5,858 nt of DNA, taken from NCBI GenBank assembly GCA_002352635.1, contig DEIT01000052.1, positions 1-5,858 of the forward strand, written 5' to 3'. Shown in pieces: positions 1 to 5,858 of the stretch. Position 1 is the first letter of the stretch, and every line of letters begins with the position of its first letter. The stretch comes from Hyphomicrobiaceae bacterium UBA2767. GTDB lineage: Bacteria; Pseudomonadota; Alphaproteobacteria; Rhizobiales; Methyloligellaceae. The position numbers were made by a program, and so were the translations under genes. The notes under the pieces were generated by a model, which saw only the letters and a program-made list of their open reading frames with translations, had not been told where the DNA came from and did no database searches.

Positions 1-1
1 T

Positions 2-205
2 TCGGGTGGCTTGCAGAAGGAAGCTTACTTTTACGGCAAACCCTGCGTAACGCTGCGCGACGCGACCGAGTGGGTCGAGACGGTAGATGCGGGATGGAAC
101 CGGCTGTGGCGAGGTGCCGACTATCTGCCGCGAAAGACAATAGCGGAATACGGCGATGGCGACGCAGCCGAGAAGATTGTGGATATTTTGATAAAGGAGG
201 CGTAA
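2..205 (+). CDS. wecB: UDP-N-acetylglucosamine 2-epimerase (non-hydrolysing), C-terminal fragment
   Basis: This is the 3' end of a gene that begins left of the window; the frame is open from base 2 and stops at TAA 203-205. The fragment begins SGGLQKEAYFYGKPCVTLRD and continues with EWVETVDAGWNRL. This is the characteristic C-terminal block of the WecB / non-hydrolysing UDP-GlcNAc 2-epimerase family, which has a GT-B-like fold. The SGG...E segment belongs to the UDP-binding site of the second Rossmann domain. Members interconvert UDP-GlcNAc and UDP-ManNAc in the cytoplasm. Close relatives such as WbpI act on UDP-diacetamido-uronic acids, and this tail cannot separate the two. The TTG at 11-13 is internal, not a start. 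The last codons contain AAAGGAGG (193-200), a very strong Shine-Dalgarno-like string with no usable start codon just after it. The context is a surface polysaccharide cluster. The family call is firm; the exact substrate is not. Confidence 0.9.
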   Translation, partial: SGGLQKEAYFYGKPCVTLRDATEWVETVDAGWNRLWRGADYLPRKTIAEYGDGDAAEKIVDILIKEA

Positions 206-254
206 GGCTGCCCTTCTAGTGCCCCGCTAGACAAGATCGACACGTAGCGGTTAG

Positions 255-285
255 TTGACACGACCTGAATGCGACAACAGATAAG
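255..285 (+). promoter_or_regulatory. possible sigma70-type promoter ahead of the glycosyltransferase operon
   Basis: In the gap after the epimerase there is a perfect -35 hexamer, TTGACA, at 255-260. The best -10 is GATAAG at 280-285 (4 of 6 matches) after a long 19-bp spacer; at the ideal 17-bp spacing (278-283) the match is poor. Transcription would begin near 292 and serve the downstream four-gene run. The -35 is good but the -10 is weak, so this may be a weak or activator-dependent promoter, or chance. No operator-like repeat is clear. Confidence 0.3.
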
Positions 286-377
286 CCGGGCCTTTCCCTT
301 GGCCGTCCAGTAAAATGAAGTATGGCATGACGGGGCTGACGGGTCTCGTTTTGAGCCACGATCAAAGCGACAAAAAT

Positions 378-1451
378 ATGCCTTCCACAACCAATGTAAA
401 AAAGAAAAAGCCCGGAACCCAGTCCAAGCACGGGAGGTCATCAAAGAATCGCAAGCTGATCATCCAGATTCCCTGTTTCAACGAGGCGGAAACGCTCCCA
501 ATTGCATTGGCGGCGCTTCCCCGAAAAGTTTCCGGATACTCACACGTAGAGTGGCTGATCATCGATGATGGTTCTACCGATGATACGGTTGAGGTTGCCC
601 GGCAGCATGGCGTCGATCACATCGTGCAGTTGCGGCACAATGAAGGCCTCGCGCGCGGCTTCATGGCTGGCATTGAGGCGTGTCTGAAGCTTGGCGCCCA
701 CACAATCGTCAATACCGATGCAGACAATCAATATGACGCCAAGAGCATTCCCGATCTGGTGCGGCCAATTCTGGAGGGTGAGGCTGAATTCGTTATCGGT
801 GCACGATCAATAAGACAGATCGAACATTTTTCCCCGGTCAAAAAATGGCTTCAGGGCCTCGGCAGCTGGGTCGTACGGGTTGCCAGCCGCACAAATGTTC
901 CCGATGCGCCGTCCGGTTTCCGCGCGATTTACTGGGAAGCAGCGCTTCGGCTTAATGTGTTTTCCCAATACACATATACGCTTGAAACCATAATCCAGGC
1001 CGGACGAAAGAATATGCGGATCGTCTCGGTTCCGGTGGGTGTCAACGAGGATTTGCGGCCGTCGAGGCTCGTGAAGAGCATCCGGTCATATGTCTGGCGG
1101 TCGATCGTGACCATCATTCGCATTTTCCTGATTTATCGTCCGCTTAAGACATTCATGCTGCTGAGCATGATATTTTTCACGGCGTTTGTTTTGGTAGCCG
1201 GACGGTTTTTGTACTTTTTTTCGATTGGCGAGGGCGACGGTCACATACAGTCGCTTATGCTGGCGGTAATCCTGGCGACTGCCAGTTTCTTGAGTTTTTC
1301 GGTGGCTGTGATTGCAGACCTTCTGTCAGTGAACCGGGCGTTGCTGGAAGATTTGAGACAGCGTGCGTTGCGCCGCGAGATATCGTCGTGGGATCTGGCT
1401 TCTGTTCAGAAGCAAAGCCTGACGAAGGCGTCAGAATCTACAGAAGGTTAG
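378..1451 (+). CDS. family 2 glycosyltransferase, polyprenyl-phosphate (DPM/GtrB-like) type, with two C-terminal membrane helices
   Basis: This is a GT-A fold enzyme expected to transfer a sugar from a nucleotide donor to a lipid phosphate at the cytoplasmic face of the inner membrane. Numbering from the ATG at 378 (357 aa): a lysine-rich tail (1-25), LIIQIPCFNE (27-36) opening the catalytic domain, IDDGSTDDT (62-70), the metal-binding DAD in NTDADNQYD (112-120), SGFRA (179-183) and YTLETIIQAG (200-209). Two membrane helices follow at about 257-280 and 291-315, and then a basic cytoplasmic tail. This is the GtrB/DPM-like layout. The frame also has ATGs at 315 and 327. None of the three has a clear Shine-Dalgarno. 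I prefer 378 because the extra 21 residues do not look like this family, but 315 remains possible. The stop TAG (1449-1451) overlaps the next start, so the gene is probably co-translated with the methyltransferase. The donor sugar cannot be told. Confidence 0.92.
   Translation: MPSTTNVKKKKPGTQSKHGRSSKNRKLIIQIPCFNEAETLPIALAALPRKVSGYSHVEWLIIDDGSTDDTVEVARQHGVDHIVQLRHNEGLARGFMAGIEACLKLGAHTIVNTDADNQYDAKSIPDLVRPILEGEAEFVIGARSIRQIEHFSPVKKWLQGLGSWVVRVASRTNVPDAPSGFRAIYWEAALRLNVFSQYTYTLETIIQAGRKNMRIVSVPVGVNEDLRPSRLVKSIRSYVWRSIVTIIRIFLIYRPLKTFMLLSMIFFTAFVLVAGRFLYFFSIGEGDGHIQSLMLAVILATASFLSFSVAVIADLLSVNRALLEDLRQRALRREISSWDLASVQKQSLTKASESTEG
1442..1447 (+). promoter_or_regulatory. ribosome binding site deciding the GTG start at 1451
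   Basis: AGAAGG lies at the very end of the glycosyltransferase gene, three bases before GTG 1451-1453. The GTG overlaps the upstream TAG stop as TAGTG. The spacing is short, but with the stop overlap it favours this start over the GTG at 1388, which has no such site and would overlap the upstream gene by 64 bp. Confidence 0.5.
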
Positions 1452-2041
1452 TGCAGATATACACGGCATGGGAGTGTCAGTTGGCAGATCAAGCAAGCCA
1501 AGGACTACTGTCTCCATTTTTGCAGAACCAGCGGGTGAAGGCAGCGCGACCGTATCTTAAGGGACGTGTTCTCGATATCGGGTGCGGCAATGGCATGCTC
1601 GCTGAGTATTGTGATCCAAACACGTATTACGGATTCGACATTGACGAAGCGACAATTGCCGCCGCCCGATCAGCACATCCGCGTTTCCGTTTCGAACGAG
1701 CGCTTCCTGGCAGCGGCATGCGGTTCGATACTGTTGTCGGCTTGGCGATAATCGAGCATTTATCGGATCCACCGGTTCACTTGCGAACTTGGCGGGATTT
1801 CTTGAAAAGTGATGGGGCAATTGTTTTGACAACTCCGCATCCGAGAATGGAATGGGTGCATCAGTTGGGGTCTCGCATTGGAATTTTTAGCCATGGTGCG
1901 GCTGAAGAGCACGAAGACCTGATCGATCTGAACACCATGAAGGGTCTTGTGGCGCAGGCCGAGCTGGTGGTTGCAAAGTATCAACGCTTCCTGTTTGGGG
2001 CGAACCAGATCTTTGTGTTAGGTGTTGGAGGTAAGTCTTAG
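1451..2041 (+). CDS. class I SAM-dependent methyltransferase (first of two)
   Basis: A 196-residue protein if it starts at GTG 1451. The Rossmann-type SAM-binding domain is plain. Motif I is VLDIGCGNG (40-48), and the acidic residue ending strand 2 is in GFDID (61-65), which binds the ribose hydroxyls. GLAIIEHLSDP (97-107) is the usual post-III/IV segment, and LTTPHP (126-131) is the strand 5 region. The length suits a minimal Methyltransf_11/23-type small-molecule enzyme with no extra domain, probably cytoplasmic. The N-terminal segment YTAWE...LSPFLQNQRV is a cap helix region of the kind that shapes the substrate pocket. The gene is coupled by a one-base overlap to the glycosyltransferase, so a sugar, lipid-linked sugar or glycan end is the likely methyl acceptor, but the acceptor and position (O, N or C) are inference. 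In-frame GTG 1388 is a less likely start. The stop is TAG 2039-2041. Confidence 0.87.
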   Translation: MQIYTAWECQLADQASQGLLSPFLQNQRVKAARPYLKGRVLDIGCGNGMLAEYCDPNTYYGFDIDEATIAAARSAHPRFRFERALPGSGMRFDTVVGLAIIEHLSDPPVHLRTWRDFLKSDGAIVLTTPHPRMEWVHQLGSRIGIFSHGAAEEHEDLIDLNTMKGLVAQAELVVAKYQRFLFGANQIFVLGVGGKS

Positions 2042-2133
2042 ACTGTGCCTTAGTTCGTGACCAGTCGCGGGCACAACCCGTTTTCCAGCGGTAGCGTTTT
2101 CTTGATAAAAAACCATGACGCAAGCCAAGTGTC

Positions 2134-2137
2134 GGAA
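2134..2137 (+). promoter_or_regulatory. ribosome binding site for the second methyltransferase
   Basis: GGAA sits five bases before the ATG at 2143, inside the 101-bp gap after the first methyltransferase. It is modest but correctly spaced. It supports independent initiation for this gene, in contrast to its overlapping neighbours. Confidence 0.4.
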
Positions 2138-2142
2138 TTCCC

Positions 2143-2760
2143 ATGTCCAAATTCGACTATGACAACGTCGCTGGAAATCATTACGACAAATATAATTCCA
2201 AGAATCCGATTGCCGCATATCTTGTTGGCGGCTTCTTGAGGAATTTTCTGGATCTGGTCGATCACTCCAAGGCGCGCGATGTCTTCGAGGTTGGCTGTGG
2301 AGAGGGACATCTCTCACTGGCAATGCTTCGCAAGGGACTGACAGTCCGCGGTGCGGATCTTGAAGACTCGGTCGTGCGTCAGGCGAATGAGGCAGCTCAA
2401 TCAGAGGGGTTTTCCGAGCCTTTCGTCGTTCGTGACCTCTATGAGCTAAGTAAGGATGAGGCCTCTGCGGAGCTCGTCGTCTGCTGTGAAGTTTTAGAGC
2501 ATGTGCCTGATCCGGCTGCCGCGCTACAAGTGCTGGCGGGATTAGCGCGTCCCTGGTTGCTTGTGAGCGTACCACGCGAACCGATCTGGCGAGGGCTCAA
2601 CATGGTGCGGGGAAAATATCTGCCCGATCTGGGTAATACGCCTGGTCATATCCAGCATTGGAACCGCAAAGCTTTCGTCGATCTGGTCTCGCGAAATGCC
2701 CGGATCGAAGAGATTCGCACGCCGTTGCCATGGACAATGGTCCTGTGTCGCTGTGACTGA
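2143..2760 (+). CDS. class I SAM-dependent methyltransferase (second of two, UbiG/Methyltransf_11-like)
   Basis: A complete 205-residue protein. It opens MSKFDYDNVAGNHYDKYNSK, an N-terminal helix typical of small-molecule methyltransferases of the UbiG-like group. The SAM-binding domain shows DVFEVGCGEGHLS (46-58, motif I), GADLED (70-75, the acidic residue after strand 2), a conserved RDLY segment (97-100), VVCCEVLEHVPDP (112-124) and LLVSVPREP (139-147, strand 5). The block GNTPGHIQHWNRKAF (164-178) is a recurrent C-terminal element of this type and probably lines the acceptor site. Outside the common motifs it is clearly different from the preceding methyltransferase, so the pair is not a recent duplication. 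Its end overlaps the next gene by eight bases (GTGACTGA). The likely role is methylation of a glycan or lipid-linked intermediate; the acceptor is unknown. Confidence 0.9.
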   Translation: MSKFDYDNVAGNHYDKYNSKNPIAAYLVGGFLRNFLDLVDHSKARDVFEVGCGEGHLSLAMLRKGLTVRGADLEDSVVRQANEAAQSEGFSEPFVVRDLYELSKDEASAELVVCCEVLEHVPDPAAALQVLAGLARPWLLVSVPREPIWRGLNMVRGKYLPDLGNTPGHIQHWNRKAFVDLVSRNARIEEIRTPLPWTMVLCRCD

Positions 2761-3709
2761 GACCGAGAAACCTCAGCAGGGAACAACTAGCAAGATCGCC
2801 AGGCTCATTGGCCTCGTTCTCACTGCGGCCTCGCTTGGCTACATTGTCTACAAATTAAGCGTTACCGATTGGTCGGGCTTGCACCATCTTGAGGTTGGTC
2901 GGTTAGTTCTGGCGAGTGCCGCGGGCGCGATTGCTTATTGTGGGCTCGGCCTCCTGCTGGGCGTCGCCTGGTGGATGTTGTTGGGGAGAATGAGCGGGCA
3001 GGATCCAGGTATAAAATTTGTTGTGGGAGTTTATGCTGTTTCGCAAATCTACAAATATCTTCCATCCAATATGTTGCATTTTGTCGGGCGCCACGCTGGG
3101 TTGCGCCGTGCCGGTTTTTCTCATACGGCGCTTGCAGTTTCGGCGTTTGCAGAGGTAGCCTCTATCTCCATTGCTGCAATTCTTGTCGCGCTATTTTTTG
3201 GTTCTAGTGCTTTGGTGGAAATTGGGGCGCGGCATATTGATGGAGATACGATACGCTTCTGGCTTCTGCTCGGCGTAACTCTGTTTATTGCTGTGGGAGG
3301 GGCAGGTTATGCGTTCGCGCAAATGCGGCTTGAATTGGCACCATCGCGCCTCAAGACGATCTCTTTCGGGTTTCTCCTGGCGAACCTTATGCACATTGCA
3401 TTTTTCCTTGGGTCTGGCCTGATTCTGCTTGCGCTCGCTTACGGGGTGACGGATGTGCACTCTGACGAAGATGTTCTTCTGATCGCGGTTGCGGCCATTT
3501 CATGGTTGCTTGGTTTCATTGTTCCCGGTTCGGCCGCAGGCATTGGCGTCCGTGAGGCGGTCATCATTCTGGTTCTGTCACAACCCCTTGGGAGTGCAGC
3601 TGCAATTGCATTGGCTGGTCTCTATCGCGTTGCCACCCTTGGCGGCGATGTGCTGCTGGCAGGTGTTGGTTTGCTTATACGCCCGGATACAGCCGCGCCT
3701 AAAAACTGA
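2753..3709 (+). CDS. YbhN / lysylphosphatidylglycerol synthase TM-domain (flippase-like) membrane protein
   Basis: A 318-residue inner-membrane protein read from GTG 2753, which gives a natural N-terminus (TETEKPQQG, then a first helix at about 15-33). The upstream in-frame ATG 2696 would force a 65-bp overlap and adds residues unlike a membrane-protein start. About seven to eight membrane segments are visible, at roughly 15-33, 50-77, 128-150, 168-187, 201-231, 241-258, 266-283 and 290-309. Family signatures are KYLPSNMLHFVGR (101-113; the family usually has a K-Y-hydrophobic-P-G/S-N pattern) and PGSAAGIGVREA (258-269; usually PGG-G-RE). The family covers the MprF flippase domain and free-standing YbhN/AglD-type proteins, often found with lipid-linked sugar transferases. 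It probably moves or binds a lipid intermediate, but transport is inferred. It is coupled by the eight-base overlap to the methyltransferase and has no good Shine-Dalgarno of its own. It ends at TGA 3707-3709. Confidence 0.87.
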   Translation: MTETEKPQQGTTSKIARLIGLVLTAASLGYIVYKLSVTDWSGLHHLEVGRLVLASAAGAIAYCGLGLLLGVAWWMLLGRMSGQDPGIKFVVGVYAVSQIYKYLPSNMLHFVGRHAGLRRAGFSHTALAVSAFAEVASISIAAILVALFFGSSALVEIGARHIDGDTIRFWLLLGVTLFIAVGGAGYAFAQMRLELAPSRLKTISFGFLLANLMHIAFFLGSGLILLALAYGVTDVHSDEDVLLIAVAAISWLLGFIVPGSAAGIGVREAVIILVLSQPLGSAAAIALAGLYRVATLGGDVLLAGVGLLIRPDTAAPKN

Positions 3710-3752
3710 TCGATTCACGGTTATAAATTTCGCAGCAAGCATGAGCTCGCCG

Positions 3753-5858
3753 CTATATCTTCTCACGATTGATCGCGGCGACGGCGTTGTACAGAAACAC
3801 GCTCAATCCGAGCAGCAGGGCCCAGCTGCAGAACATGAAGTAACGGTCGACGTCGTGAAAGGCGAAAGAGAAGCCTATCTGAGCCAGTGCGACGATGATG
3901 AGGAAAAAGCGCAGCGGCACGGACTTGAAGCCGAAGATGCCGATGATGGCTGCTGCGAGCAGGAGAGTGTCAGCAAGGCGTGTCATATCGCTTTGTGTGA
4001 GCTTTCCGATGAAGATCAGCGGCGCAATCTTCCACGCTTCGCCGTAGCGGATCAGGGACACGGCGGGCTCAACTCCTGTTCGTCTCTTGCCGCTGATCGT
4101 TTCCGCCTTTCGATTCTGGCCCTTGAGGACTTCTCCGAACGGCTTTCTGGTAAGGCGATTGTAGCGGTAGAATCTTAGTCCATGTTTGTAGAAGCGATGC
4201 ATTGCGGTTGAGAGGAAGAAGCCTGGCCGCTCCGACAGAGCCTTCAGAACGTCCGGCTTGTAAACCTGTTGTGTTGCCGTTTCCGACTGACGCAAATAAG
4301 TCGTGATCGGCAGCCCCGTTCTCTCCGAAACCCTTTCATTTCTCACTCTTCCCAGCTTGACGAAATCATGGGCGGTATCACGATCATATTTGCCATAGGC
4401 CGCCCAAAGCATGTGCCAGAGAACATTGCGCTGGAACGGTTCGCCCTTGATGCCCACATGCCGCTGCGGGTGCTGGAACTGGTTGGAAACGATCTTTCCC
4501 ATCTGGAATGTGGTGAAGAGCACAGCGACGCTGACAACGCAGTGCAGCAGCGCCCTCCGGCGTCCTGCATTCCAGTTCTTAAGCAGCAGGGTGACTGGTA
4601 AAAGCACTGTGAGGAAAATTGGAGTGACTTTGGTGAGCGCCATCAGGAATGTCAGCAAGATGATGAAGGCGGCATTGATCCGGAACGAGCCAAGGCCGAA
4701 CAGGAGGCGCAGCACCAGTCCCAGGTAGAAGGCGAACAGGATGATGAAGTAGGCGTCGGAATCAGGCCTGTAGAGATCCATGATGAAGGGGAAATAGAGT
4801 GCCGAGACGGCCGCGAACACCAGTGCCAGACGAAAACTCCAAAGCGCCCTGAGGGTGCTCACAAGAAACAGAAGACCTGCAATCCAAAACGCGTTCATCA
4901 GATAACCCGCAGTGGGATAAACGTCGCAGAAGGACAGGCTGACGCGATGGATCTCGCCCTTGATGAGTGCGGGCAATGCCGGAATCATCTCTATGAGGGC
5001 GGTAAATGCCGGAACAATGACGATGCCGGTGTCCCGATAAAATGTGGGCCTCCAATGCCCGGTTTTGAGTAGCTTCCAGAGGTTCTTGCACGTTGCCCCG
5101 ACCTTGCCGTGATCCTCGAACAAGACATCCGAGCTGAAGGCGCCGGAATGCAGGAAAAACAGCAGGACAGCAATTCCAACCAGCACGAACCGCCATCGGT
5201 TGCGCTGCCAGTCCCAGGAGAAATGATCCTGATGGGCTGCCGGTGCAAACAGCAGCAGCGCGATGCCGGTCAGGGCAAAGAAGAAGATATATGGCCAGAC
5301 CGAGAATCCGACGATGTTGGTCGCCAGCACGATGGGCGGTGCCGTTGCGTTGGCGGATAAGTCTTCGCCAGTCAGATACTGAATTTCGATAGAGGAATTT
5401 CGCTCACCGAGCTTGTTTGTCCACGGCACGGTGAAACGCTGAAGCCTTTCAGGCTTCAGCGTGTAGACATAGGGCTCATCGTTAAGGCCTGTGACCTTGA
5501 TCCGACCCGAAACATCTCGGCCGGCCTCTTTTTTCAGGTCCTCTGCCTCAAGGAAGAACTCAATCGAGGGCTTGCCAAGCTCCGTAATCCAAGGCGTGCC
5601 GACGTCGAGCGCGAGTTTTTGACCTGGCTTGAGCGCATAGCCGCGAAAATAGACGACTTGGTCGTAGCGAAAATCCTTCCGCTCAATGTCGCCGGATACC
5701 TTCGTCGCCACCTTTTCCAGCGGCATCTCGATGAAGAAGAGTTGATAGCTTAGGAAGTAGCCCGAAACCACAAGCAGGAACCAGGCGACCGCAGTCAAGA
5801 CGCGTCTCAGAAAAGACAGGACGGTCTTTCCTGTAGGTGCCTTGAATGCGCTACTTCC
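3753..5858 (-). CDS. large polytopic membrane protein with N-terminal beta-rich domain, possible GT-C-type glycosyltransferase (5' end outside window)
   Basis: The frame is open from the right edge to the TAG stop at 3753-3755 (701 codons visible). The only TTG/GTG/ATG near the edge is TTG 5798-5796, which falls inside the basic flank of the first helix, so the true start is most likely beyond 5858. Numbering from that TTG: one helix (1-23); a soluble, probably periplasmic, beta-rich region (25-160); then a polytopic core with helices near 163-185, 202-218, 303-316, 324-340, 348-367, 375-400 and 418-430. A long polar loop (435-600) precedes final helices at 608-623, 627-645 and 655-672. DVLFEDHG (224-231) after helix 3 and RPDSDAY (344-350) supply loop acidic residues of the kind GT-C enzymes use. 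HDVDRYFM (648-655) before the last helix recalls the RY element of PMT/ArnT-like proteins. I do not recognise the family. It converges on the methyltransferase/flippase run, and the GT-C role is inference. Confidence 0.75.
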   Translation of the reverse strand, partial: GSSAFKAPTGKTVLSFLRRVLTAVAWFLLVVSGYFLSYQLFFIEMPLEKVATKVSGDIERKDFRYDQVVYFRGYALKPGQKLALDVGTPWITELGKPSIEFFLEAEDLKKEAGRDVSGRIKVTGLNDEPYVYTLKPERLQRFTVPWTNKLGERNSSIEIQYLTGEDLSANATAPPIVLATNIVGFSVWPYIFFFALTGIALLLFAPAAHQDHFSWDWQRNRWRFVLVGIAVLLFFLHSGAFSSDVLFEDHGKVGATCKNLWKLLKTGHWRPTFYRDTGIVIVPAFTALIEMIPALPALIKGEIHRVSLSFCDVYPTAGYLMNAFWIAGLLFLVSTLRALWSFRLALVFAAVSALYFPFIMDLYRPDSDAYFIILFAFYLGLVLRLLFGLGSFRINAAFIILLTFLMALTKVTPIFLTVLLPVTLLLKNWNAGRRRALLHCVVSVAVLFTTFQMGKIVSNQFQHPQRHVGIKGEPFQRNVLWHMLWAAYGKYDRDTAHDFVKLGRVRNERVSERTGLPITTYLRQSETATQQVYKPDVLKALSERPGFFLSTAMHRFYKHGLRFYRYNRLTRKPFGEVLKGQNRKAETISGKRRTGVEPAVSLIRYGEAWKIAPLIFIGKLTQSDMTRLADTLLLAAAIIGIFGFKSVPLRFFLIIVALAQIGFSFAFHDVDRYFMFCSWALLLGLSVFLYNAVAAINREKI
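5436..5462 (-). repeat. perfect 12-bp inverted repeat, 3-nt loop, inside the minus-strand gene
   Basis: On the plus strand ACGCTGAAGCCT (5436-5447), loop TTC and AGGCTTCAGCGT (5451-5462) form an exact 12-bp stem. On the sense (minus) strand it encodes T-L-K-P-E-R-L-Q-R in the soluble N-terminal domain. The mRNA would fold a stable hairpin here. It is followed only by three T residues on the sense strand, so it lacks the tract of an intrinsic terminator. Confidence 0.85.

Noticed and set aside
215..231. TCTAG...CTAGA inverted repeat after the epimerase
   Set aside because: The stem is only 5 bp with a 7-base loop and no T-run follows. It is too weak to call a terminator or an operator.
2044..2075. 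TGTGCC / GGCACA inverted repeat downstream of the first methyltransferase
   Set aside because: It is a six-base stem with a 20-base loop, and it competes with the tighter CGGG/CCCG hairpin. It is likely chance.
2018..2575. Long minus-strand open frame (185 codons) opposite the second methyltransferase
   Set aside because: Its translation is rich in Arg, His, Pro and Ser with no domain-like pattern, and it lies opposite a gene with clear SAM motifs. It is an antisense shadow.
3700..3752. Possible bidirectional terminator between the convergent genes
   Set aside because: The 43-bp gap and flanks hold only a 3-bp stem around ATCGA next to an A5 run (3701-3705). No stem with a proper T-tract is present in either direction.
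3489..4178. Plus-strand open frame (229 codons) crossing the convergent gene junction
   Set aside because: It overlaps the end of the flippase-like gene in another frame, and its second half is the acidic mirror of a hydrophobic membrane protein. There is no motif and no ribosome binding site, so it is a shadow.
4269..4728. Two overlapping plus-strand open frames inside the large minus-strand gene
   Set aside because: They lie opposite continuous membrane-protein coding sequence, have compositions typical of antisense reading and show no recognisable family.
5796..5798. TTG as the start codon of the large minus-strand gene
   Set aside because: The frame stays open to the window edge, the preceding residues (KTVLSFLRRV) form a natural basic flank of the first helix, and a start here would remove it. 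The true start is probably outside the window.

Overview
The window is 5.9 kb of a bacterial surface-glycan biosynthesis region. The gene style suggests an alphaproteobacterium, perhaps of the Rhizobiales. The grounds are moderately high GC, GTG starts, tightly overlapping genes and a Rhizobiales-like protein flavour. This is an impression from the sequence, not a database result.

Layout. (1) Positions 2-205 hold the C-terminal end of a non-hydrolysing UDP-GlcNAc 2-epimerase (WecB family) that enters from the left edge. (2) A non-coding gap of about 110-170 bp follows, with a perfect TTGACA box and a weak -10. (3) A four-gene same-strand run occupies about 315/378-3709: a polyprenyl-phosphate-type family 2 glycosyltransferase with two C-terminal membrane helices, two different class I SAM-dependent methyltransferases, and a polytopic YbhN/lysylphosphatidylglycerol-synthase-TM (flippase-like) membrane protein. 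The first two genes overlap by one base (TAGTG) and the last two by eight bases (GTGACTGA), which indicates translational coupling. A 101-bp gap separates the two methyltransferases. (4) Converging on this run, a very large multi-pass membrane protein is read on the minus strand from beyond the right edge to 3753. It has one N-terminal helix, a soluble beta-rich domain and then a polytopic core with GT-C-like features.

How the genes may work together (inference). The epimerase would supply a nucleotide sugar. The GtrB/DPM-like enzyme would load a sugar onto a lipid phosphate on the cytoplasmic face. The methyltransferases would decorate sugar or lipid intermediates. The YbhN-like protein would be a candidate for moving or binding the lipid, and the large minus-strand protein would be a candidate periplasmic-face GT-C transferase. 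This resembles a GtrA/GtrB/GtrC-type three-component glycosylation system with the usual small flippase replaced by a YbhN-like protein. None of the individual families is new. The large minus-strand protein is the least recognisable part. The most striking non-coding-type signal is a perfect 12-bp inverted repeat with a 3-nt loop (5436-5462) inside its coding sequence. No RNA genes, insertion sequences, CRISPR arrays or convincing terminators were seen.
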